Shown here piece by piece: positions 57,740 through 64,000 of a stretch of 64,000 nt of DNA. Position 1 is the first letter of the stretch. Each line of letters starts with the position of its first letter. Source of the stretch: Synechocystis salina LEGE 00031 (GTDB taxonomy: Bacteria; Cyanobacteriota; Cyanobacteriia; Cyanobacteriales; Microcystaceae); contig NZ_JADEVV010000007.1 of NCBI RefSeq assembly GCF_015207985.1, positions 40,537 through 104,536 on the forward strand, given 5' to 3'. Under the pieces are notes generated by a model. It did no database searches and was not told the origin of the DNA. It saw only the letters and a list, made by a program, of their open reading frames with translations. Made by a program: the position numbers and the translations under genes.

Positions 57740-58033
57740 ATGTATTGTCAATGTTTAGAAAACCTTTATTGCACAGGCTCTTCAACCCCAGACAACGAGC
57801 AAAGTATGTACTAGTAAAAATCATTACTTGAAGATGATAATTGGGGTGATAAGTTCACTTGTAAATTAATTTTGTTCCAAGTTTTGAACCAGCATGGGGC
57901 ACCAACCAAAGTAAACGATAATACTCCTTTTCCATTCTTTCCTAAAGAAAATCCCCCCGGCTGGATGCAGTTATCCTTTATTGATCTCAATTCTAAAAAC
58001 CAGGGAGTAGATCTTAGATCTTGGTGGTCATAG
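57740..58033 (+). pseudogene. Possible degenerate gene with tandem internal stops
   Basis: From ATG 57740 a frame reads MYCQCLENLYCTGSSTPDNE, then meets TAG-TAA at 57812-57817. The same frame then stays open for 71 codons to TAG 58031-58033, with protein-like content such as LEDDNWGDKFTCKLILFQVL and NPPGWMQLSFIDLNS. I do not recognise it. A minus-strand frame (57811-58104) is open over the same bases, so the coding strand is not certain. The rest of the gap 57527-57739 shows nothing. The end overlaps the hydrolase stop codon region. Confidence 0.4.
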
Positions 58034-58924
58034 ACAAAATTGTCTGAGGGCAGCGGCGGTAGCTTCCGGTTGTTCCAAGTGAGGCACATGGCCACAGGCA
58101 TCAAGCCAGAGTAGTTGGCTCTGGGGCAACAGGCGACGGAATTGTTCCGGGGCTTTAGTGCCTAAAATTTTGTCTTGTTTACCCCAAATAATCAGACTCG
58201 GTGAGGTAATTTGCCCCAACTGCTGGGAAAAGGAGCCATAGCCACCGCTTTTGGTGAAGGCAATCAGTCCCTCACTCCAACCGGCACAGGCTAAATGGGC
58301 TTCTGCACAGCGGCGAGCATCCTCACTGGCCAAACTCCGGTCGTAATAGGCGGCCTGGCCAATGCTTTGTCGCACCTTAGGATTGGCCAAAAATTTAGTT
58401 AACCAGCGATCCACCGGTGGAAACATTAACCGACTGGCAAAGGGTTGCTTGGCTAGACCAGCACTATCTATTAGCACTAGTTTTTTGACCCGTTCGGGAA
58501 AGCTGAGGCAAAAATCTAGGGCCACTGCTCCCCCCATGGATACCCCCACTAAGGTAATGGGTTCTTGAATAATTTTTTGCCAAAAATGGTCTAGGTGAAT
58601 TTTGATGTTGGCTGGGGTGGGCGCTAATGTTTTAGATCTAGTTGTGAAGCCAAATCCCAACAGATCAACGGCGATCGCCCGAAAATCTTTTTTTATTAGG
58701 GGTAGTAGGCGGCGAAATTCCAACACCGAACTGTCAAAGCCATGGAGAAAAACCATGGGTTCCCCCTGCCCTTGATCGATAAAGTTGGTATCCACCGCTA
58801 TGGCACTGGACTGACTGGGGCCGGAGATGGTAACAGAAACCTGTTGCATTTGTCGCCAACATTCCCAGGACGTTGCTTCGGTAAATGCCGGTACGGGGAG
58901 GGTTAAGGAAGAAATCATAGTCAA
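58028..58924 (-). CDS. Alpha/beta-fold hydrolase
   Basis: A 298-residue alpha/beta hydrolase. It shows the oxyanion segment MVFLHGFDSSVLEFRRLLP, the nucleophile elbow LVGVSMGGAVALDF, the acid region IIWGKQDKILG and the catalytic His in DACGHVPHLEQPEA. All triad residues are present. The substrate is unknown; epoxide hydrolase- or pheophytinase-like activities are possible. It is related in pattern to the hydrolase at 51138-52019. The start is ATG at 58924. Confidence 0.87.
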   Translation of the reverse strand: MTMISSLTLPVPAFTEATSWECWRQMQQVSVTISGPSQSSAIAVDTNFIDQGQGEPMVFLHGFDSSVLEFRRLLPLIKKDFRAIAVDLLGFGFTTRSKTLAPTPANIKIHLDHFWQKIIQEPITLVGVSMGGAVALDFCLSFPERVKKLVLIDSAGLAKQPFASRLMFPPVDRWLTKFLANPKVRQSIGQAAYYDRSLASEDARRCAEAHLACAGWSEGLIAFTKSGGYGSFSQQLGQITSPSLIIWGKQDKILGTKAPEQFRRLLPQSQLLWLDACGHVPHLEQPEATAAALRQFCL

Positions 58925-59050
58925 ATGGTGCTGGCCAAAAGTGGCGATCGGTGGTTAGGGATGAACAAGTCTGCTCCAAAACCCTCTGGGGAACCCGTGG
59001 TAGGATCAGGCGAAAATGATCTCTCCAGAAAAATTGGGGCGGAGCTCACT

Positions 59051-59230
59051 ATGGATTCAGGCAAAATTGTGGCCATTGTCACCGGTGCCATCTCGATTAT
59101 TTTAGCTGTGGCCTATCTGGTTTTAGTACAAATTCTCGACTTTCGCGGGGAAATGGTGCCAGCGCCAATGGAGACCATGGGTCTGCTTTCCCACATTGCG
59201 GCGATCGCCAACGGCCCATTGTTACCTTGA
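59051..59230 (+). CDS. Small single-helix membrane protein, cyanobacterial
   Basis: A 59-residue protein starting MDSGKIVAIVTGAISIILAV, with one membrane helix at about 6-27 and a short tail LDFRGEMVPAPMETMGLLSHI. The start is ATG 59051, with GGAG at 59041-59044 six bases upstream. The frame is open to 58925, but that would overlap the hydrolase promoter and add 42 polar residues. I do not know a function. It lies just before the glutaredoxin gene on the same strand. Confidence 0.65.
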   Translation: MDSGKIVAIVTGAISIILAVAYLVLVQILDFRGEMVPAPMETMGLLSHIAAIANGPLLP

Positions 59231-59341
59231 TGTTGAGCATAGCCCATGGGAGTCAGTCAATTATTGCTTGTCGCTCCCCACTAACCACGAACGGGGTCAG
59301 CTATAATCAGAACTGTACAAATCTTTACATTAAGCATGGCC

Positions 59342-59605
59342 ATGGCTGTTTCGGCAAAAGTTGAAATTTATACATGGAGCACCTGCCCCTTTTGCATGAG
59401 AGCCCTGGCGCTATTGAAACGCAAAGGGGTAGAGTTTCAAGAATATTGCATTGACGGCGATAACGAAGCGAGAGAGGCCATGGCAGAGAGGGCCAACGGT
59501 AGAAGGAGCTTGCCCCAAATTTTTATTGACGACCAACACATTGGCGGCTGTGATGATATCTATGCCCTGGAAAGTGCCGGCAAATTAGACCCCCTGCTCC
59601 AATAG
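59342..59605 (+). CDS. grxC: Glutaredoxin 3
   Basis: A thiol-disulfide oxidoreductase of 87 residues, with active site Cys15-Pro-Phe-Cys18 (STCPFCMRALALL) and the glutathione-binding GRRSLPQIFIDDQHIGGCDD segment, whose cis-proline is in SLPQ. Dithiol CPFC marks the classic type. The start may be ATG 59336 or ATG 59342; I used the latter. It lies 79 bases before glutathione synthetase, forming a glutathione-related pair. Confidence 0.94.
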   Translation: MAVSAKVEIYTWSTCPFCMRALALLKRKGVEFQEYCIDGDNEAREAMAERANGRRSLPQIFIDDQHIGGCDDIYALESAGKLDPLLQ

Positions 59606-59684
59606 TTGGGCGAGCCAATCTTTATTTGTACTATTTGACTTTAATCATTACGGCTTCTGCCCCCATCCCAAGGATATTTCCACT

Positions 59685-60647
59685 GTGAAACTGGCTTTTA
59701 TTGTCGATCCCCTAGAAAAACTCGATCCGGGCCATGATTCCACCGTGGCCATGATGGAGGCGGCCCAAAAATTGGGTCATGAAGTCTTCGTCACATCAGT
59801 GGGAGATTTGGCAGTTATCAATGGCCAGGCCTGGGCTAAGTTGGCGGCGGTCCGTCTTCAGCCGGTGAGTTTGGTGGATGGCCACTGGCAAGTCTTCCAA
59901 CCTTGGTACGAAGTGTCTGATTCCCAGTGGATGGACCTGACCGCATGCCAAGCGGTGTTTATGCGTAAGGATCCCCCGGTAACAGTCCAGTACCTTTATG
60001 CCACTTTTATTTTGGAATTACTGGCCCCTACTGAAACCATGGTGATCAATTCTCCCCAGGGACTAAGGGAAGCCAACGAAAAAATGTACACCCTGCAATT
60101 TGCGGCGGTGATGCCCCCCACAGTAGTTAGTTTGGACAAGGGTCTGATCCGTCAATTTTTGGAAGAGCAGGGGGCGGCGGTGTTAAAACCCTTGGGCGGT
60201 AAGGCTGGGGAGGGAATTTTATTCCTAGATCCTGGCGATCGTAACTTTAACTCCCTGGTGGAAATTAGTACTCAACAGGGTAGGGAACCGGTAATGGTGC
60301 AACGTTTTTTACCTGCTGCCAAGGACGGTGATAAACGGATTATCTTGCTGGATGGTGATCCCATTGGTGCCGTCAATCGCATTCCCAGTGGGGCGGAATT
60401 CCGAGGCAATATGGCAGTCGGTGGTCGAGTTGCCCCCACCACCATTACCCCCAGGGAAGCAGAAATTTGCGCTTTACTAAAACCCAAATTGCAGGCCGAC
60501 GGTCTATATCTTGTCGGCATTGATGTTATCGGAGGATACCTAACAGAAGTTAATGTTACGAGTCCTACGGGAATCCGGGAGATCGACCGCCTCGAAGGAG
60601 TGTGCCTGGGGGAAAAGGTAATTTACTGGTTAGAAAAGCAATTTTAG
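59685..60647 (+). CDS. gshB: Glutathione synthetase
   Basis: Adds glycine to gamma-glutamylcysteine, the last step of glutathione synthesis. A 320-residue ATP-grasp enzyme starting with GTG 59685 (KLAFIVDPLEKLDPGHDST). Characteristic segments are FMRKDPPVTVQYLYAT, NSPQGLREANEKMYTLQF, VLKPLGGKAGEGIL, QRFLPAAKDGDKRIILLDGDPIG and GIDVIGGYLTEVNVTSPTG. Length is normal for bacterial GshB. It follows grxC on the same strand. Confidence 0.96.
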   Translation: MKLAFIVDPLEKLDPGHDSTVAMMEAAQKLGHEVFVTSVGDLAVINGQAWAKLAAVRLQPVSLVDGHWQVFQPWYEVSDSQWMDLTACQAVFMRKDPPVTVQYLYATFILELLAPTETMVINSPQGLREANEKMYTLQFAAVMPPTVVSLDKGLIRQFLEEQGAAVLKPLGGKAGEGILFLDPGDRNFNSLVEISTQQGREPVMVQRFLPAAKDGDKRIILLDGDPIGAVNRIPSGAEFRGNMAVGGRVAPTTITPREAEICALLKPKLQADGLYLVGIDVIGGYLTEVNVTSPTGIREIDRLEGVCLGEKVIYWLEKQF

Positions 60648-61011
60648 CCTGGGATCGAGATAGCTCAATCTCAGTAAGTTTGATTAAAAAAAGATTATTG
60701 GTTGGGCAACCAGTCATTTTAGTCTTGTTTTTTCTTGATCCCCGTCTTTTTTTGTTCCATCCTATTTGATTATTTAAAGATTTTGTTACCCGCTAAGGCT
60801 GGGCACTGCGCCAAACGTATCGATTTGTAAAACGAATATTAAGACAACCTGAAGAGAATTTGCTCCCATTGGGCAGGTAAACGCAGACAGGGTAACAGTT
60901 TAATCGAGATCTGCCCCCTCGGTTGAATAGGGCAAAATATAAACATCTAGAAAGTTCGAGCTGATATTTTTCAAACACTTTAATAACTGCCTAATTTCCC
61001 CACGCACCCCC
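60648..61011. other. Intergenic region between gshB and the four-Cys protein gene
   Basis: 364 bases, AT-rich with poly-T tracts in the first half. A small hairpin lies at 60699-60712. A minus-strand frame of 61 codons (60793-60978) exists, but its content is not protein-like to me. The last 200 bases could be a long 5' leader or promoter of the gene starting at 61012. I saw no tRNA or known RNA motif. Confidence 0.35.
60699..60712 (+). terminator. Possible terminator hairpin after gshB
   Basis: TGGTT-GGGC-AACCA forms a five-pair stem with a four-base loop about 50 bases after the gshB stop, followed by TTTT and then a TGTTTTTTC run. The stem is short and the T-run somewhat distant, so this is a weak call. 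Confidence 0.3.
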
Positions 61012-61275
61012 ATGAAAACTGCCAATTTTGTCACTTCTTCCTGCCGCTATTGCCGTTACTACCAAGCTGAAGGTAGGCGGGGCGGCATTTGTAACCAACT
61101 CAATGTGCCAGTACAGGCCCAATGGAAAGCTTGTGCTCTGGCGGCAAGGCCCTTTGCTGGTTCTTGGGAAAACCTTGAAGATGTGGTTCATTTGGAGCAT
61201 GCCTATGCCCTCACCACCAAGGACGATGCGGTGGAAGAGCCCTCAGAAACTATGATCACGGCCGAAGCGGCCTAG
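61012..61275 (+). CDS. Small four-cysteine protein, cyanobacterial
   Basis: An 87-residue protein with Cys11, Cys14, Cys27 and Cys41 (CRYCRYYQAEGRRGGIC ... WKAC), which could bind zinc or an iron-sulfur cluster. The segment following (ALAARPFAGSWENLE) and an acidic, Thr/Ala-rich C-terminus complete it. I recognise it as widespread in cyanobacteria but without known function. The start is ATG 61012. Confidence 0.75.
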   Translation: MKTANFVTSSCRYCRYYQAEGRRGGICNQLNVPVQAQWKACALAARPFAGSWENLEDVVHLEHAYALTTKDDAVEEPSETMITAEAA

Positions 61276-61359
61276 GCAAGACGTTTTTGGGTATGGCGGG
61301 GTTGGTTAGGACTTACTAGATAGCTTGGGACCGATGGCGCGGAACGTTCATTGTGGGAG

Positions 61360-62187
61360 TTAGGGCAACCAGGGATATTGGCTAAAATCAGGGGAGCGTT
61401 TTTCCAAAAAGGCTTGTTTGCCTTCACTACCCTCGGCGGTCATGTAATAAAGCAGGGTGGCATTGCCAGCTAGTTCTTGTAGCCCAGCTTGGCCGTCACA
61501 GTCAGCGTTGAAAGCGGCTTTGAGACAACGGATGGCCAAAGGACTTTTGCTCAGAATTTCCTTGGCCCATTGGACGCCTTCTTCCTCCAGGCGATCGACG
61601 GGGACAACGGTGTTGACCATGCCCATGCGTTCGGCTTCCTGGGCTGAGTATTGCCGACAGAGATACCAAATTTCCCTAGCTTTTTTTTGCCCGACAATAC
61701 GAGCTAAGTAACTGGAACCAAAGCCTCCGTCAAAACTACCGACTTTCGGCCCAGTTTGGCCAAAAACAGCGTTATCCGCAGCAATGGTTAGGTCACACAC
61801 CAGATGCAAAACGTGGCCACCGCCAATGGCATAGCCAGCTACTAGGGCGATGACAACCTTGGGCATGGAGCGAATTAACCGTTGCAAATCAAGCACGTTG
61901 AGGCGGGGAGTGCCTTGATCGTCGATATAACCCCCTTCCCCCCGGACAGATTGGTCACCACCGGAACAAAACGCATACTTGCCATCACTGTGGGGCCCAG
62001 ATCCGGTTAGTAGCACTACACCAATGCGGCTATCTTCCCGGGCGTTACAAAACGCATCATAGAGTTCAAAAACGGTTTGGGGACGGAAGGCGTTGCGTTT
62101 ATGGGGACGGTTGATGACAATTTTGGCGATGCCACCGGCTTTGTAATAGAGAATATCCTCGTAATTTTTTGCAACGTGCCAATCCAT
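61360..62187 (-). CDS. menB: 1,4-dihydroxy-2-naphthoyl-CoA synthase
   Basis: Closes the naphthoate ring in phylloquinone (menaquinone-type) synthesis for photosystem I. A 275-residue crotonase-fold enzyme with the MenB-specific [19 protein letters not shown] segment, [38 protein letters not shown], and C-terminal [27 protein letters not shown] at 62193-62199 lies five bases before ATG 62187, so the longer frame to 62205 is rejected. Confidence 0.97.
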   Translation of the reverse strand: MDWHVAKNYEDILYYKAGGIAKIVINRPHKRNAFRPQTVFELYDAFCNAREDSRIGVVLLTGSGPHSDGKYAFCSGGDQSVRGEGGYIDDQGTPRLNVLDLQRLIRSMPKVVIALVAGYAIGGGHVLHLVCDLTIAADNAVFGQTGPKVGSFDGGFGSSYLARIVGQKKAREIWYLCRQYSAQEAERMGMVNTVVPVDRLEEEGVQWAKEILSKSPLAIRCLKAAFNADCDGQAGLQELAGNATLLYYMTAEGSEGKQAFLEKRSPDFSQYPWLP

Positions 62188-62192
62188 GGGTT

Positions 62193-62199
62193 CCCTCCT
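62193..62199 (-). promoter_or_regulatory. Strong ribosome-binding site of menB
   Basis: AGGAGGG on the minus strand, five bases upstream of ATG 62187. It is one of the strongest Shine-Dalgarno sequences in the window and fixes the menB start. Confidence 0.7.
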
Positions 62200-62337
62200 G
62201 AGCAATCCTTACCTATCTTACGGTTGCAGGGTGAAGGTTTCACTCTCCTTGTGCCCGATCGCCGTTGGATAGTAATAGGGAATCTGAAGCGACAATCAAT
62301 ATACCCCATGACCATTGCGCCCAATCCTAAAATCAGG

Positions 62338-62721
62338 CTAATCAAGTTTTTCCTTCAGGGCTAAGCCATTTTGGTGTACCTTTCTGGCCTCTGCTTTCCT
62401 TTGTTGTTCCACAGCTCGACAGGCTCGACAGAGTACGGCCTTGGAATTGATATTGCCCTTGGCCACTTCGTACCACCATTGCTGGGCCTCGGCCCTCCAG
62501 ACCTCTTCTTTGCCGCACTGACGACATTGCACCAATTGGTCCACATAGAATCTGGGCATGGGTCCATAGGTGTTGTTATGGCTCAATGCCTGGGGATTGG
62601 CCATGATGGCTTCCGCCGGTGGGATAACGTTGGGATCACAGGGATTTATGGGGCCTCTTTGCTTAACTCGACGGAGTCTGGCGGCTTCCAATTTTTGCTT
62701 TTTTGCCTTACGCCTAGTCAT
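62338..62721 (-). CDS. Zinc-ribbon domain protein, unknown
   Basis: A 127-residue basic protein beginning MTRRKAKKQKLEAARLRRVK. A zinc-ribbon-like module is seen as QCRQCGKEEVWRAEAQQWWYEVAKGN and then LCRACRAVEQQRK, with two CxxC pairs. This pattern fits the 'probable zinc-ribbon' family (zf-trcl). The basic N-terminus suggests nucleic acid or ribosome contact, which is inference. ATG 62721 is chosen over a frame start at 62805. It is divergent from pntA. Confidence 0.75.
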   Translation of the reverse strand: MTRRKAKKQKLEAARLRRVKQRGPINPCDPNVIPPAEAIMANPQALSHNNTYGPMPRFYVDQLVQCRQCGKEEVWRAEAQQWWYEVAKGNINSKAVLCRACRAVEQQRKAEARKVHQNGLALKEKLD

Positions 62722-62840
62722 GGCTAAAACTTGGTTGTCAAACAATCTTAACTGTTCAATTCTAAGAAATTGGCCCAAAACTTTGATGATCGCTTTAGTA
62801 TGCAAGTTAGGAACCCAGTGTTTATTCCAATTTTTTTTCC

Positions 62841-64000
62841 ATGACCATTGCCGCCCCAGCCACTGCTGTTGCTCCCCTTACTTCTGCCCCAGCCCCGAAA
62901 AAGATTGGGGTGCCCAGGGAGTGCTTTGACCAGGAATGTCGGGTGGCCATGACCCCTGACACCGCGAAAAAGCTACAAAAGTTGGGCTTTGACCTCCTGC
63001 TAGAAACGGGGGCCGGCAGTCGGGCTGATTTTGCTGATGCACTCTACGAAGCCCTCGGTTGTCAAATAGTTGGCGATCGCCAAACGTTATTTAACCAAGC
63101 GGATATTATTCTCAAGGTGCGTCCCCCTGCTCCGGAGGAAGTGGAAGAGTTGCCGGAGGGTAAAACCCTAATTAGTTTCATTTGGCCCGCCCAGAGTCCA
63201 GAACTGCTGGAGCAATTGGCCGCTAAAAATATCACCGTGCTAGCCATGGATGCGGTGCCCCGTATTAGCCGGGCCCAGAAGCTAGATGCCCTTAGTTCCA
63301 TGGCCAACATTGCCGGTTATCGGGCTGTAATTGAAGCGGCTAATCGGTTTGGACGCTTTTTCACCGGGCAAATTACCGCGGCAGGGAAAGTTCCCCCGGC
63401 CAAAGTTCTAGTCATTGGGGCCGGGGTGGCCGGTCTAGCGGCGATCGGGGCGGCCAAAAGTTTAGGGGCGATCGTACGGGCCTTTGATACCCGCCCAGTG
63501 GTCAAAGAACAGGTGGAAAGTTTAGGCGGCGAGTTTCTTCTGCTGGACTTTAAGGAAGATGGCACGGGGCAGGGGGGTTACGCCAAGACCATGAGTGAAG
63601 AATTCATTGCGGCGGAAATGGCGTTATTTGCAGCCCAGGCCCAGGAGGTGGACATTATCATAACCACAGCGCTCATTCCCGGCCGTCCTGCTCCCAAGTT
63701 AATTACCGAAGCAATGGTGAAATCCATGCGGGCCGGTTCCGTCGTGGTAGATCTAGCGGCGGAGCAAGGAGGAAATTGTGAAGTTACTAAACCCGGTGAG
63801 GTTTACGATTACCAAGGCGTAACCATCATTGGCTACACCGATTTACCCAGTCGCATGGCCAGTCAATCCAGCCAACTGTATGGCACTAATCTTTGGCATT
63901 TGCTCAAGGACATGGGGGGCTCGGAAGACTTTAAGGTGGATGTGGAAGACGAGGTAATCCGGGGAGCTTTAGTCTCCCATGAAGGCAAAGTTACCTGGCC
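62841..64000 (+). CDS. pntA: NAD(P) transhydrogenase alpha subunit (5' part)
   Basis: PntA carries the NAD(H)-binding domain of the proton-translocating transhydrogenase that balances NADH and NADPH. From ATG 62841 I read 386 codons to the right edge with no stop. Typical segments are KIGVPRECFDQECRVAMTPDT, IVRAFDTRPVVKEQVESLG, the Rossmann motif VIGAGVAGLAAIGAAKSLG, DIIITTALIPGRPAPKLIT, DLAAEQGGNCE and a YTDLPSRMASQSS segment. A proline/alanine-rich N-terminal extension of about 20 residues precedes the domain. The gene continues outside the window. Confidence 0.96.
   Translation, partial: MTIAAPATAVAPLTSAPAPKKIGVPRECFDQECRVAMTPDTAKKLQKLGFDLLLETGAGSRADFADALYEALGCQIVGDRQTLFNQADIILKVRPPAPEEVEELPEGKTLISFIWPAQSPELLEQLAAKNITVLAMDAVPRISRAQKLDALSSMANIAGYRAVIEAANRFGRFFTGQITAAGKVPPAKVLVIGAGVAGLAAIGAAKSLGAIVRAFDTRPVVKEQVESLGGEFLLLDFKEDGTGQGGYAKTMSEEFIAAEMALFAAQAQEVDIIITTALIPGRPAPKLITEAMVKSMRAGSVVVDLAAEQGGNCEVTKPGEVYDYQGVTIIGYTDLPSRMASQSSQLYGTNLWHLLKDMGGSEDFKVDVEDEVIRGALVSHEGKVTW

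Noticed and set aside
57811..58104. Minus-strand 97-codon frame downstream of the hydrolase
   Set aside because: It partly shadows the hydrolase gene and is antisense to the better-looking plus-strand remnant; kept only as an alternative.
60793..60978. Minus-strand frame of 61 codons before the four-Cys gene
   Set aside because: No ribosome-binding site or family features; likely chance.

Overview
This is a cyanobacterial chromosome segment that looks like Synechocystis sp. PCC 6803 or a near-identical strain. I base this on gene order and recognisable proteins (nrtABCD-narB, ftsZ-ftsQ, slr12xx-type neighbours such as spkF, purC, Omp85/Toc75, prfC, grx-gshB and menB), on the many HIP1 octamers (GCGATCGC), and on the mixture of ATG, GTG and TTG starts with few strong Shine-Dalgarno sequences. 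Strain identity is recognition from memory, not a search result. The window is almost entirely protein coding on both strands. I saw no rRNA, tRNA or CRISPR array.

Layout. 0-5 kb: the 5' part of hypE (Ni-Fe hydrogenase maturation, cut by the left edge), a Uma2-type nuclease-fold protein, surE, def, a small membrane protein and lysS. 5-9.8 kb: a glycan/lipid module of GT2 glycosyltransferase, FkbM methyltransferase and a large GT-C-like membrane protein. 9.8-19.2 kb: nitrate assimilation, with nrtA-nrtB-nrtC-nrtD, a DUF1830 protein and narB in one direction, followed by narM beyond an oppositely oriented DUF29 gene. NtcA-like half sites lie upstream of nrtA. 19.2-27.7 kb: a TrpD2-like protein, a histidine phosphatase, an RlpA-like protein, ftsZ, ftsQ, the C-terminal processing protease, a second Uma2 protein, rsmH and a DUF4168 protein.

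27.8-42.2 kb: ureE, a PRC-barrel protein, a small inverted-repeat element next to an orphan protein with kinase-fold motifs, a UvrD/PcrA helicase, a bifunctional nuclease, a TIGR01777 epimerase, a MalK-type ATPase, Ser/Thr kinase spkF, a HAD hydrolase, purC and an Omp85/Toc75 protein. 42.2-52.6 kb: prfC, a SulP transporter followed by a universal stress protein, a renalase-like oxidoreductase, an SH3-repeat protein, the succinate dehydrogenase flavoprotein, a PCP_red protein, a HIT protein, a hydrolase and a DUF192 lipoprotein.

52.6-64 kb: a 58-residue bacterioferritin-associated ferredoxin (bfd) with a Fur-like box upstream, a mostly empty stretch of about 0.6 kb, a GT-C-like protein with GtrA, a cytosine-deaminase-like protein, a PemK/MazF toxin-antitoxin pair, a possible degenerate gene, an alpha/beta hydrolase, glutaredoxin with glutathione synthetase, a four-Cys protein, menB, a zinc-ribbon protein and the start of pntA (cut by the right edge).

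Most genes are ordinary housekeeping genes. The parts most worth a second look are the kinase-like orphan beside a mobile-element relic (29.4-30.7 kb), the degenerate reading frame at 57.7-58.0 kb, the bfd/Fur-box locus, and the NrtD protein with an added C-terminal membrane helix.
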